From Clostridiales bacterium (lineage in GTDB: Bacteria; Bacillota; Clostridia; Saccharofermentanales; Saccharofermentanaceae), in NCBI GenBank assembly GCA_017617995.1, contig JAFZVE010000020.1:1-64000 (forward strand): 64,000 bases of DNA, read 5' to 3'. The translations under genes were made by a program, and so were the position numbers. This document shows, one piece after another, positions 43,919 to 51,513 of the stretch (its first letter is position 1; each line of letters opens with the position of its first letter). The notes under the pieces were generated by a model. The model made no database searches. It was not told where the DNA came from and saw only the letters and a list, made by a program, of their open reading frames with translations.

Positions 43919-43950
43919 GCGTCTGTAATCAATCGATTGCAGACGCTTTT
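43919..43950 (+). terminator. Intrinsic terminator of tRNA-Pro
   Basis: 12-bp stem GCGTCTGTAATC (43919-43930) / GATTGCAGACGC (43935-43946) with one T-G pair and a four-base loop, then TTTT. Confidence 0.92.
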
Positions 43951-43976
43951 GCTTTTTGGGTAATTTACCGTATAAT
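43949..43976 (+). promoter_or_regulatory. Possible promoter of the MscS gene
   Basis: A perfect TATAAT (43971-43976) lies 33 bases before the MscS start; the best -35 (TTGCTT, 43949-43954, 16-base spacer) overlaps the T-run of the tRNA terminator. Confidence 0.5.
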
Positions 43977-44008
43977 CTTTGTAGATTGATTGCTTACGGA
44001 GTGACAAG

Positions 44009-44785
44009 ATGGAACAGATTTTGAACTGGATATTTTCCCCGAAACCGTATATCTGCCTGGCCGTGGTACTTGTGTGCCTTCTTTTATGGTGCGCGGTACG
44101 CAGGTTCGTGCGTAAGGTGATCGCACAGGGAGATAAGAAGTCCGGAGTCGCTGCGATCCTCCTGAATGTCACGAAGTACTTCCTTTTTGCTCTTTGTGTT
44201 CTTGTGATCCTTCAGGTCAACGGCATCAATGTATCGAGTGCGATCGCAGGACTTGGTATCGCCGGTGCAATCGTCGGTCTTGCGCTGCAGGATGCACTCA
44301 AAGATATCATCATGGGTGTTAACATCATCAGTGAGGAGTTCTTCCATCCTGGAGATATCATCAAGATCGGCGAATATTCCGGAAAAGTCACGAACCTGTC
44401 GCTGAAGTCCACACAACTGGTCAATAACGAAGAAGGCTACGAGATCCGTATCTGCAACCGTAATATCGACAAAGTCCTGGTCTATAACGAAGTGATGGTC
44501 CTCGATATACCGCTTTCCTATGGTGAAAGTGCTGACGCAGTTAAGTCCGCTTTTGAACTGATTACATCGGATATTGCTGCCTGGAAAGACGTCAAGAAAG
44601 TAGAATATCTCGGACTTCAGGCGTATCAGGATTCTTCTGTACTGTATCGTCTTCGTTTGACGGTTTCTCCTGTCAATCGGGCCACGGTTAAAAGGAGAGC
44701 TCTTCAGAAAGTGGACGCGACTTTGCGTGAAAGAGGAATTAGTATTCCATTCCCACAGCTGGATGTTCATCTGGATAAGGATTGA
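44009..44785 (+). CDS. Small-conductance mechanosensitive channel, MscS family
   Basis: MscS channels open on membrane tension to relieve hypo-osmotic shock. The 258-residue protein has two N-terminal spans (YICLAVVLVCLLLWCAV; VTKYFLFALCVLVILQVNG), a pore helix rich in Gly/Ala (SAIAGLGIAGAIVGLALQDALKDIIMG), then the beta domain FFHPGDIIKIGEYSGKVTNLSLKSTQL and a C-terminal alpha/beta domain. This is the three-helix MscS core. GGAGTGAC precedes the ATG. It is a monocistronic unit. Confidence 0.93.
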   Translation: MEQILNWIFSPKPYICLAVVLVCLLLWCAVRRFVRKVIAQGDKKSGVAAILLNVTKYFLFALCVLVILQVNGINVSSAIAGLGIAGAIVGLALQDALKDIIMGVNIISEEFFHPGDIIKIGEYSGKVTNLSLKSTQLVNNEEGYEIRICNRNIDKVLVYNEVMVLDIPLSYGESADAVKSAFELITSDIAAWKDVKKVEYLGLQAYQDSSVLYRLRLTVSPVNRATVKRRALQKVDATLRERGISIPFPQLDVHLDKD

Positions 44786-44808
44786 TCTTCCGGTTTGTTC
44801 ACAAATTG

Positions 44809-44838
44809 TTTACAAATGACCCTCCTTTGTGCTATCAT
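44809..44838 (+). promoter_or_regulatory. Promoter of the gene at 44870
   Basis: TTTACA (44809-44814), 18-base spacer, TATCAT (44833-44838) with a TGC before it (extended form). Confidence 0.6.
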
Positions 44839-44869
44839 CAAAATGATTTAACTGCGGGAGAATGGTTGA

Positions 44870-45421
44870 GTGAAAAAGTCGTATTGGGTATATTCGGGTA
44901 TATTGCTTTTCCTCGTGCTTGTGATGATCGTCGGTGGTGTGATACAGGATCACCGTACGAAGAAGGTGAAACTGCGTAAAGCAGTGACACGCACGATGAC
45001 GCAGACCGGCTGTATCGAAATTGAGGATGACGAAGAGATCCCGGTTCCGTCCGATGATGAATTATTGCACGGCGGGGATGACGTGGATCTTTCTGCTCTT
45101 TCCGAAGCACAAGAGATGATCCCTCAGCTTGAAGATTACGGTGTCGATGGTCAGGCACTGTTTACGACAGTGGGTCAGAAGATCCTTTCCGGCGCTCGAT
45201 TTGAGATCACCAAAACAGATATCCACGGACGTGATGCAGAAGTCAATGTGCATATTTACTACGCCAATCACGAGGGTGATGTGGTCCTGGAGTATTTCTA
45301 TTATCAAGATGAATGGGTGCTCTCCAACACTGTGGAAGCGCTTAAAAAACTTACGATCGACGGCCGGGATTATGATGAAGCGGAAGCGTCTGCTTTTGAG
45401 GTCGTCATGTCAGCGTTTTAA
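44870..45421 (+). CDS. Small membrane-anchored protein, function unknown
   Basis: The 183-residue protein starts at GTG and has one N-terminal span (WVYSGILLFLVLVMIVGGVI), which could be an uncleaved anchor, followed by a basic segment, an acidic stretch (EIEDDEEIPVPSDDE) and a compact domain from about residue 80. That domain (LSGARFEITKTDIHGRDAEV, HEGDVVLEYFYYQDEWVLSN) looks like a cystatin/NTF2-like DUF4878-type fold, without certainty. It shares the MKKSY opening (here with GTG) and layout with the next gene, suggesting related proteins. GGGAG lies upstream. Confidence 0.7.
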   Translation: MKKSYWVYSGILLFLVLVMIVGGVIQDHRTKKVKLRKAVTRTMTQTGCIEIEDDEEIPVPSDDELLHGGDDVDLSALSEAQEMIPQLEDYGVDGQALFTTVGQKILSGARFEITKTDIHGRDAEVNVHIYYANHEGDVVLEYFYYQDEWVLSNTVEALKKLTIDGRDYDEAEASAFEVVMSAF

Positions 45422-45470
45422 CCTTTGGAATATGTTTATATCATGAGACAGAAATTGAGGAGAATGAATC

Positions 45471-46004
45471 ATGAAGAAAAGTTATATTGTTGCACTTATC
45501 TGCATTGGAGTAGTGGTGATCGGTATGATTGCCTTCTACTTTATTTCCACTTACGGTCCGGGAAGTGAAAATGCTGAGATTAAGAAGCGTGTGGAGTATT
45601 TGCTGGAATCTTATGGCGCACGTAATGATAAGAGTGGCACCTGGTCATCATATGAGCCGAAGGAGGAAGACCTGGATATCGGCGATTCCGCGATCTATCT
45701 GTGCAAGACACTGAAGAGAGGCAAATATGAGACGGAAGAAGAAGCGCGTGCCAATCTGCTGGCAGGCGTATACTTCAAAATCGACAAGGTTGAAAAAGAA
45801 GGAAAAACGTATGTGGTTACAGTGACTATGACAAGGCTTGATCAGTCCTGGGGAACGGCGTATATCATCTTCGATTATGACCAGCTGAAAGGTGAATATG
45901 TCCTCATGAAGGAGTCGGGTGTACAGGCAATGTATGTCGGTAACGGAATCGGCGGTTCCGGAGATATCGCCGGAGATATTCTCGATTATGTGATTTCGTT
46001 GTAA
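45471..46004 (+). CDS. Small membrane-anchored protein, function unknown
   Basis: The 177-residue protein has an N-terminal anchor (MKKSYIVALICIGVVVIGMI, then AFYFIS), a helix (AEIKKRVEYLLESYGARND), and a domain ending in VTVTMTRLDQSWGTAYIIFD and YVLMKESGVQAMYVG. The C-terminal part, an NTF2/DUF4878-like arrangement, parallels the neighbour at 44870-45421, and the two are probably paralogues transcribed together. AGGAG precedes the ATG. A terminator follows at 46062-46088. No family is recognised. Confidence 0.7.
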   Translation: MKKSYIVALICIGVVVIGMIAFYFISTYGPGSENAEIKKRVEYLLESYGARNDKSGTWSSYEPKEEDLDIGDSAIYLCKTLKRGKYETEEEARANLLAGVYFKIDKVEKEGKTYVVTVTMTRLDQSWGTAYIIFDYDQLKGEYVLMKESGVQAMYVGNGIGGSGDIAGDILDYVISL

Positions 46005-46061
46005 TTTGGATCATCTGCGATACGGGAAACGATATTATTTCAGCATAGAATTAAAGAAAAG

Positions 46062-46088
46062 GCGGACTCTTTCGGAGTTCGCTTTTTT
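46062..46088 (+). terminator. Intrinsic terminator after 45471-46004
   Basis: 8-bp stem GCGGACTC (46062-46069) / GAGTTCGC (46075-46082) with one G-T pair, five-base loop, then TTTTTT. Confidence 0.88.
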
Positions 46089-46111
46089 GATTGGTGGCGG
46101 TTCGAGAAAAG

Positions 46112-46131
46112 TTTCGAAAGCGATTTCGAAA
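46112..46131 (+). promoter_or_regulatory. Putative operator: twin TTTCGAAA boxes before the xylanase
   Basis: Two copies of the palindrome TTTCGAAA (46112-46119 and 46124-46131) are separated by GCGA, ending five bases before the -35. Together they form a larger near-symmetric site (CGAAAGCGATTTCG core). Position and symmetry suggest a repressor or activator site for carbohydrate control; the protein is not known. Confidence 0.5.
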
Positions 46132-46136
46132 AATCA

Positions 46137-46165
46137 TTGAAGTTCTCTTTTCTTTCGGCTAATAT
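46137..46165 (+). promoter_or_regulatory. Promoter of the xylanase gene
   Basis: TTGAAG (46137-46142), 17-base spacer, TAATAT (46160-46165), 66 bases upstream of the start codon. Confidence 0.75.
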
Positions 46166-46231
46166 GATTAAGGTAAAACTTTGTCGGGGGAGGTATTTTT
46201 CCCGGCGATTTGGTAAATGGAGGAATTGAAG

Positions 46232-48418
46232 ATGAAGAAACAGAAAATTGGTGCCCTCGTTCTGGCGCTGACGATGCTGTCTTCCGTGGCGCTGGCGGGA
46301 TGTAAGAAGAGTGACGAATCTACAACCGCGACCAGTCAGGGGGAGAGTACCACGACAACGTCGGAATCAGCACAAGACAGCACGGATGAGAGCTTCGAAC
46401 AGGTCGAGGTCAATAAGCCGGCTGTACAGGATGGCATTCCTGCCGTTCTCGAAGATATGGGCGGTGATACGATCGCCTATGAACCGCGTGGCGAAGTCCA
46501 GCTTGCTGTCGAAGATGCCAACAAGGCGAACGGTAAGGTTCTGCACTGCTCCGGCCGTACAGATAACTGGAACGGCGTGAATTTCCCGTGTGACTTCTTC
46601 GCCGGAAATACAGTCAATATCCAGGCTGCGGCAAAATCAGAAGGTGGAGACGTAATCGTCTCTCTGCAGTTTGATACGCTCGGAAGCCCGACGTACTCCA
46701 ACGTCTTCCACATCTCCGGATGTGCGGATGGTTTTGTTGAGGGTAAGGGTTCGACACCGATCCCGGAGAACGCGACTAACGTTTACATCTATGTAGAGAG
46801 TGGCGATACCAAGGACATCTATATTGATTATATGTATATCACCGTAGAGGGCGATTACTTTGATCCGACCTCCGCTCCGGAGATGCAGATCGTAGATACT
46901 ACTTCCTATGAATCTCTTAAAGAGCTCTATAAGGACGATTTCGAGATCGGTTGCTGCGTTCCGGCCCAGATGATCGACAGTGATGTAGAAGAACCGAGAC
47001 AGCTCCTCGTTGCCCAGTTCAGTTCTTTTACCTGTGAGAATGAGATGAAGCCGGAGAACATCCTTGATGCGACAACGACTCTTTCTGATCCAGCGAAGTA
47101 TGACGAAGCTCCGGCTCTGGACTTCTCCCGCTGCGAAGGCATCCTGAATTTCGCAAAGGATAACGGCATCAAGATGCGTGGTCATACTCTCGTATGGCAC
47201 TCTCAGACACCGGACTGGTTCTTCTATGAGAACTACGATGTAAACGGCAACCTCGCTTCCCGTGAACTGATGCTGAAGCGTCTCGAGAACTATATCAAGG
47301 GCGTATTCGAGTACATCGATGCAAACTACCCGGGTCTGTTCTATGCATTTGACGTGGCCAATGAGTGCGTAGATGACAGCTATAAGCTCCGTGAGAGCAA
47401 CTGGACCAAGACCATCGGTGATGATTTCCTCCAGTATGCTTTCCAGTATGCGAGACAGTATGCACCGGAAGGAGTCCTGCTGTTCTACAACGACTACAAC
47501 GAGTATGTCGAAGGTAAGCAGAACAAGATCATCGAAGTCTTAAAGCCGATCGCTGAGGCGGGTAACCTCGACGGTATGGGCCTGCAGTCCCATATCTCCA
47601 GCCCGATCTCCATGGAGAAGTATATCGGTGCACTGAAGAAGTACGCGGATGAACTTGGTGTCGTGATCCACGTAACGGAACTCGATGTCAATGCCGTGAA
47701 GTCTTCGAGCAATCCTGAGTATGATCAGGGCGTATATTATCAGAACCTCTTCAAGGCGCTTCTCGATGCCAAGGCTGAAGGCTATAAGATCGAGAGTGTT
47801 ACGATCTGGGGTCTGACGGATGCCGGTTCCTGGCGTTCTTCCGAGACTCCGGTACTCTTCCGTGGCGACCTGTCCAAGAAGATGGCCTTCGATGGCGTCG
47901 TTCTGGCGAAGAAGGGTGGAGAGCTCGAGAAGCCGGCCGATTATGTCGAGCCGCCGAAGGATGACGATCCGTTTGACGATAATTTCGAGAATGGTGAATT
48001 TGCCGGTTCTCCGCGTGCAAACGCAAATCTGACCGTTGTTACAGATGATCCGAAGGAAGGCGAGAAGTGCCTCTACATCTCCGGTATGACACAGACATGG
48101 GATGGTTACGTGATCAATCTGTCCCGTTACCTCGGAAAGAAGATCAAGTTCTCGTTCGCAGTCAAGTCTACAGCGGATGTCGTAGCCTTTAGCGCAGATA
48201 TTTCCGACCTGTGGCCGCATATTATCGAAGTGGATACCAGCAGCGGCGAGTGGGTCCTTGTGGAAGGTGAGATGGATCTGACTACTTCCAACTGGGTACT
48301 CCCATCCGGTGAGGTCGAAGTTCCGGCAGATCTTGATGCGCTCAATCTGTACTTCGAGAGTTTCGACTGCGTCGATGATATCTATCTTGATGCTATCCAT
48401 ATGGAAGTCGTCGAGTAA
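46232..48418 (+). CDS. GH10 endo-beta-1,4-xylanase lipoprotein with two CBM-like domains
   Basis: This secreted, lipid-anchored enzyme cleaves xylan. The 728-residue precursor has lipobox LAGC (C24), a Ser/Thr spacer, a first carbohydrate-binding-like domain (about 55-205; HCSGRTDNWNGVNFP), the GH10 barrel (about 220-565) and a second similar domain (about 583-728; YISGMTQTWDGYVINL). Catalytic residues are E378 (acid/base, in DVANEC) and E483 (nucleophile, in HVTELDVN), 105 residues apart as usual. The domains look like CBM22/CBM4_9. ATG 46232 has GGAGGAA upstream. It is a single-gene unit with promoter, putative operator and terminator; substrate regulation is likely. Confidence 0.95.
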   Translation: MKKQKIGALVLALTMLSSVALAGCKKSDESTTATSQGESTTTTSESAQDSTDESFEQVEVNKPAVQDGIPAVLEDMGGDTIAYEPRGEVQLAVEDANKANGKVLHCSGRTDNWNGVNFPCDFFAGNTVNIQAAAKSEGGDVIVSLQFDTLGSPTYSNVFHISGCADGFVEGKGSTPIPENATNVYIYVESGDTKDIYIDYMYITVEGDYFDPTSAPEMQIVDTTSYESLKELYKDDFEIGCCVPAQMIDSDVEEPRQLLVAQFSSFTCENEMKPENILDATTTLSDPAKYDEAPALDFSRCEGILNFAKDNGIKMRGHTLVWHSQTPDWFFYENYDVNGNLASRELMLKRLENYIKGVFEYIDANYPGLFYAFDVANECVDDSYKLRESNWTKTIGDDFLQYAFQYARQYAPEGVLLFYNDYNEYVEGKQNKIIEVLKPIAEAGNLDGMGLQSHISSPISMEKYIGALKKYADELGVVIHVTELDVNAVKSSSNPEYDQGVYYQNLFKALLDAKAEGYKIESVTIWGLTDAGSWRSSETPVLFRGDLSKKMAFDGVVLAKKGGELEKPADYVEPPKDDDPFDDNFENGEFAGSPRANANLTVVTDDPKEGEKCLYISGMTQTWDGYVINLSRYLGKKIKFSFAVKSTADVVAFSADISDLWPHIIEVDTSSGEWVLVEGEMDLTTSNWVLPSGEVEVPADLDALNLYFESFDCVDDIYLDAIHMEVVE

Positions 48419-48443
48419 TCGGAAACAGTAAAGACAGCTATTG

Positions 48444-48478
48444 AGAGGGGCGGCTCTTCGGAGCGGCCCCTCTTTTTT
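48444..48478 (+). terminator. Intrinsic terminator of the xylanase gene
   Basis: AGAGGGGC (48444-48451) / GCCCCTCT (48466-48473) and an inner GCTC/GAGC stem, separated by one G-G mismatch, close on a TTCG tetraloop (48457-48460); TTTTTT follows. Confidence 0.95.
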
Positions 48479-48515
48479 GATGCGTATGATCCGACTCGGA
48501 GGGGAAAATATGTGT

Positions 48516-48523
48516 GGTATACT
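48516..48523 (+). promoter_or_regulatory. Possible extended -10 promoter of folA
   Basis: TGGTATACT (extended -10 form; TATACT at 48518-48523), about 32 bases upstream of the folA start. No convincing -35. Confidence 0.4.
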
Positions 48524-48555
48524 TGAAACCAGAAAACGGACGGCAGGTGAAGAGG

Positions 48556-49077
48556 ATGAGTATTTGTGCGATCGTAGCGGTAGATAAGAACTGGGCCATC
48601 GGGAATAAGGGAAAGCTCCTGGTCAGTCTCCCTGAGGACCAGAAACAGAACTTCAGAGTGAAGACCATGGGTCACCCTGTCATCTACGGCAGAAAGACAC
48701 TCGATACATTCCCGGGCGGACGGCTTCTCCCGGGACGTGAGAATATCATCCTGTCCCGAAACAGAGACCTTTCTGTCGAGGGAGCCAAGGTGATGCACTC
48801 GGTCGGGGAAGTCCTCGAATACACGAAGAAGACACCGGATGAAGTCTTCTTCATCATCGGCGGTGCCCAGATTTACGAGCAGTTTCTGCCTTACTGCGAT
48901 ACGTGCATCGTGTCCCGGATCGATGCGGAATACGAAGCAGATACCTACTTCCCCGATCTTGACAATCTCAAAGAGTGGAAGGGCGTCATGACCGAGGGAC
49001 CGATCGAGTCTGTTAAGGGCGTAAGCTTTGAAATATGGACCTTCCGACGGGATAAGAGGTATAAGGTGCATCGTTAA
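48556..49077 (+). CDS. folA: Dihydrofolate reductase
   Basis: DHFR reduces dihydrofolate to tetrahydrofolate with NADPH. The 173 residues show the first strand and Met20-type loop SICAIVAVDKNWAIGNKGKLLVSLPED (split here over residues 2-27; catalytic-region acid E/D in LPEDQKQF position), GHPVIYGRKTLDTFPGGRLLPG, and the FFIIGGAQIYEQFLPYCD cofactor segment. Chromosomal DHFR usually has W in the motif LPxDxxxFR; here it is LPEDQKQNFR. ATG 48556 is preceded by AGGTGAAGAGG; the in-frame GTG-type starts upstream lack support. No thyA gene is adjacent. Confidence 0.93.
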   Translation: MSICAIVAVDKNWAIGNKGKLLVSLPEDQKQNFRVKTMGHPVIYGRKTLDTFPGGRLLPGRENIILSRNRDLSVEGAKVMHSVGEVLEYTKKTPDEVFFIIGGAQIYEQFLPYCDTCIVSRIDAEYEADTYFPDLDNLKEWKGVMTEGPIESVKGVSFEIWTFRRDKRYKVHR

Positions 49078-49102
49078 CATGCACAAATTAGGGTTGTTCA
49101 TA

Positions 49103-49134
49103 TTGCACAACTAAAATGAACTTCGTATGTGCAA
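49103..49134 (+). repeat. Inverted repeat upstream of a strong promoter
   Basis: TTGCACA (49103-49109) and TGTGCAA (49128-49134) are exact inverse copies 18 bases apart, ending 17 bases before the -35 at 49152. A further GCACAAA lies at 49081-49087. It may be an operator or activator site. Confidence 0.5.
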
Positions 49135-49151
49135 ACTCTACAAAACGTGCG

Positions 49152-49180
49152 TTGACTCCCCAAGAGCGTAAAGCTATAAT
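49152..49180 (+). promoter_or_regulatory. Near-consensus promoter of the 88-residue protein gene
   Basis: TTGACT (49152-49157), 17-base spacer, perfect TATAAT (49175-49180). It gives a leader of about 75 bases before the start at 49260. Confidence 0.93.
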
Positions 49181-49259
49181 GAACTCGCAAGGTAAGAAAA
49201 AACCTTGGCAAGAAAAAAGGAAAAAGAAAAACACGTTTATTAACAAGGAGGTAGTCACC

Positions 49260-49526
49260 ATGAAGGCTTTTAACATGAGCAATGTAGATGTTCACCAGTT
49301 TATGCAGGCACTTGATTCCTGTTCCGGCGATGTAATGCTTATTACCGATGAAGGTGACAAGTTTAATCTGAAGAGCAAGCTCAGCCAGATCACAGGTCTG
49401 ATGAAGCTGATCGAGGGTGGTAAGCTCGTAAGTGCAAAGATCTACTGCTCCAACCAGGAAGATGAAGCGCTGCTGTTCAGACTGAATCTTTTCGGAACTG
49501 TAGAAGACGTCGAGAGCATCGGCTGA
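49260..49526 (+). CDS. Small conserved-looking protein of 88 residues, function unknown
   Basis: The start is ATG with AAGGAGG nine bases upstream; a longer frame reaching 49116 would run across the promoter and is not used. The acidic-to-neutral protein reads as a compact alpha/beta fold: MKAFNMSNVDVHQFMQALDS, then CSGDVMLITDEGDKFNLKSK, LSQITGLMKLIEGGKLVSAK and IYCSNQEDEALLFRLNLFGT. No signal or membrane span. I recall similar short proteins in Clostridia, sometimes with a doubtful poly(A) polymerase label, but cannot assign a role. The very strong promoter and ribosome site suggest an abundant product. It is monocistronic. Confidence 0.85.
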   Translation: MKAFNMSNVDVHQFMQALDSCSGDVMLITDEGDKFNLKSKLSQITGLMKLIEGGKLVSAKIYCSNQEDEALLFRLNLFGTVEDVESIG

Positions 49527-49587
49527 GAATCTACATCGGAAACCTAAGCGGGGGATACGTCCCTCGGCTTAATCAAGTAAAACCACA

Positions 49588-49627
49588 CAGGGCTGTAACG
49601 GATATCACCGCTGCAGCCCTGATTTTT
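49588..49627 (+). terminator. Intrinsic terminator of the 88-residue protein gene
   Basis: CAGGGCTG (49588-49595) pairs with CAGCCCTG (49614-49621), with a short inner CGG/CCG pairing in the loop, then ATTTTT. Confidence 0.88.
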
Positions 49628-49715
49628 CCTCAGTTGTGGGGATTCTTTATATTTTCTTAGTACTTTTCATGAATGGATTGACTATAATGAGAGACATAGG
49701 AGGGGTGTCAATTCC

Positions 49716-50555
49716 ATGATAAAAGAACTGAAGGTCAATTTTTTCCGTATCTTACGGTCTAAAGCATTTATCGTCATTGCGATCCTTCTGGTCCTGGGTG
49801 CAGTTATCTCTGCGCTGGAGATCAAGTTCTTCGTGGAAGACCCTTTCGGTTTCATGGACATCCTGAGAGAGAGTGTCGAAGAAACCGCTACATCAGAAGA
49901 GGATATCGAGTCGTTTGATGTGGTTTTCAAGAGTATCGAAGCTTTTAAAGCCGTGAACAGCTTAAACGGTGTGGTGCGCATGGTGATGTGCTCGGATCTG
50001 TCGTGTTTTCTGTTTTGCATTCTCGCCGCGATGTTTATCTCGTCGGAATATAAATCCCGCTTCCATGTAAATCATTTTTCATTAAATACCAGCCCGACTT
50101 TTATCGTATTCATGGAGTGGCTTTCGATGGTGATTGTGGTCGTGCTCATGGAGATACTCAGTTACGGAATCACGCTGGGATTATCGGTTCTTTTCTGTGA
50201 TACTTTCCGGTTTGATGACGGCGTGTCGATGCTGAAGAATGCTTCGCTGGCACTCGGTGTCACGATCGTTTTCACCAGCTGCTCCTTTATGATCGCGTAT
50301 CTCCGCAAGGCCGGCGCGCTCGCGATCGTACTTAGTTCGATTTTTGTTTTCGGTGTTTTTGACTTCGTACTAGGCATCATCTCCGTATGGGCAGACTGGG
50401 TCGGAAGATTCGCGCCGAATAATCTTCTGTCCATGATCTCTCTAAATCAGGTGACGAAGACAGACTATGTGCTGGGAATGGGTGTCGTGGTGCTGTATGT
50501 CCTTATTTTCCTAAGTGTTTCGATCATTGTCGCAGGAAGACGCGATCCGTACTAA
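49716..50555 (+). CDS. ABC-2 type transporter permease-like membrane protein, orphan
   Basis: The 279-residue protein has about six membrane spans in the ABC-2 permease layout: a cytosolic start (MIKELKVNFFRILRSKAF), a first span IVIAILLVLGAVISALEI, a long outer loop with EETATSEEDIESFDVV, and FISSEYKSRFHVNHFSLNTS before spans 3-6 (the SEY/E segment is common in these permeases). No ATP-binding subunit is encoded next to it, so a partner elsewhere or a different role is needed. GGAGGGG precedes the ATG. A TATAAT at 49683-49688 may be its -10 but lacks a good -35. Confidence 0.75.
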   Translation: MIKELKVNFFRILRSKAFIVIAILLVLGAVISALEIKFFVEDPFGFMDILRESVEETATSEEDIESFDVVFKSIEAFKAVNSLNGVVRMVMCSDLSCFLFCILAAMFISSEYKSRFHVNHFSLNTSPTFIVFMEWLSMVIVVVLMEILSYGITLGLSVLFCDTFRFDDGVSMLKNASLALGVTIVFTSCSFMIAYLRKAGALAIVLSSIFVFGVFDFVLGIISVWADWVGRFAPNNLLSMISLNQVTKTDYVLGMGVVVLYVLIFLSVSIIVAGRRDPY

Positions 50556-50570
50556 GAACAGTTCTTTTGT

Positions 50571-50578
50571 GATATAAT
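50571..50578 (+). promoter_or_regulatory. Possible extended -10 promoter of the gene at 50614
   Basis: TGATATAAT with a perfect TATAAT at 50573-50578, 35 bases before the start codon. Just upstream AAGAAC-A-GTTCTT is a short palindrome (50555-50567). Confidence 0.55.
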
Positions 50579-50613
50579 ATATTGTCACGAAATATGCGTT
50601 CTTAGGAGATTTT

Positions 50614-51495
50614 ATGATCAACTATCTATATAATGCCAGAGATATTGCTGCGTACTTCAAGTGGGCCGGAGTCACGTCCCATCAGGAGAAGGAATATCTG
50701 CACTATTTTTTTCAGATCGGCAAGGACATCCTGGCCAAACCGCTGACCTATGATTATGAAACGTTCGAGACAGCTGTTTACCGCGAACTCTATTATCTGT
50801 GGTCCGAGGGCTTCGAGAATGAGTTCTCCGATATTGCAACGATTGCACCGAAGGGCGCGGTATCCCTGATCTGCGATCAGGAATTCATCACGCTCGAATC
50901 GTATATGAAACTTCTGGCGCTGCATCTGATCTTCTCGAGAAATCTTCCATATGTTCATGTAAACTTCACGGGACTGATGTTGCCACTGGGCCTTAAGGGC
51001 GATTTTGCGGATTTCGAGAGGAATGTAGCGGTTGCCTGCGATACGCTCCATCTGGCGACGGAAGATGTTTTTGCGCAGCCTTTTGATCTGCATCTGGGCA
51101 TCCCGGATGAGAAATTGCGCTTGTGCCTCGAACCGGAGTTCCGGAAGAACCTGTCGGCGCACGAGGATTTCCGTAAGCGCTTCATCAAGAATGCGGCGTC
51201 GCGCCTTCAGGAACTGAAGAAGACGTCGGCAGAGATCCAGGAGAAGGAAGAAAAGAAGAAGCAGAGACTTCTTAAGAGAAAGCAGGCCAGAGAAGCAGCC
51301 AAGGCAGAAAGAGAAGCCGAGAAGGCGAGGAAAGCAAAGTCGGAAGAAAAGGCTTCCAAGCCGAAGAAGGCTTCAGAGAAGAATGTAAAGCCGGAAAAAA
51401 CGGCGGAAACAGGCGCAATTATAGAGATTGTTGTCGGTAAGCCCCAAGATGTGACGGTTAAGAAAGCGACCAAGTCAAAAAAGAAGGAAGAATAA
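50614..51495 (+). CDS. Protein with Lys/Glu-rich C-terminal tail, function unknown
   Basis: The 293-residue protein has a folded, mostly helical N-terminal part (1-195; INYLYNARDIAAYFKWAGVT, YHRELYYLW-like EFETAVYRELYYLWSEGF in outline), then a long charged tail from about 200: a coiled-coil-prone run of Glu/Lys/Arg (EEKKKQRLLKRKQAREAAKA) and Lys/Ala/Thr-rich ending (KKATKSKKKEE). It has no signal peptide or span, so it is cytosolic. The basic tail could bind nucleic acid or ribosomes, by inference only. It lies 18 bases ahead of the giant activase gene, possibly cotranscribed. No family is recognised. Confidence 0.72.
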   Translation: MINYLYNARDIAAYFKWAGVTSHQEKEYLHYFFQIGKDILAKPLTYDYETFETAVYRELYYLWSEGFENEFSDIATIAPKGAVSLICDQEFITLESYMKLLALHLIFSRNLPYVHVNFTGLMLPLGLKGDFADFERNVAVACDTLHLATEDVFAQPFDLHLGIPDEKLRLCLEPEFRKNLSAHEDFRKRFIKNAASRLQELKKTSAEIQEKEEKKKQRLLKRKQAREAAKAEREAEKARKAKSEEKASKPKKASEKNVKPEKTAETGAIIEIVVGKPQDVTVKKATKSKKKEE

Positions 51496-51513
51496 GAAAG
51501 ATAGGATAGTTTC

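Noticed and set aside
49116..49259. A 48-codon N-terminal extension of the 88-residue protein.
   Set aside because: It would be translated from sequence containing the -35 and -10 elements at 49152-49180, upstream of the transcription start.
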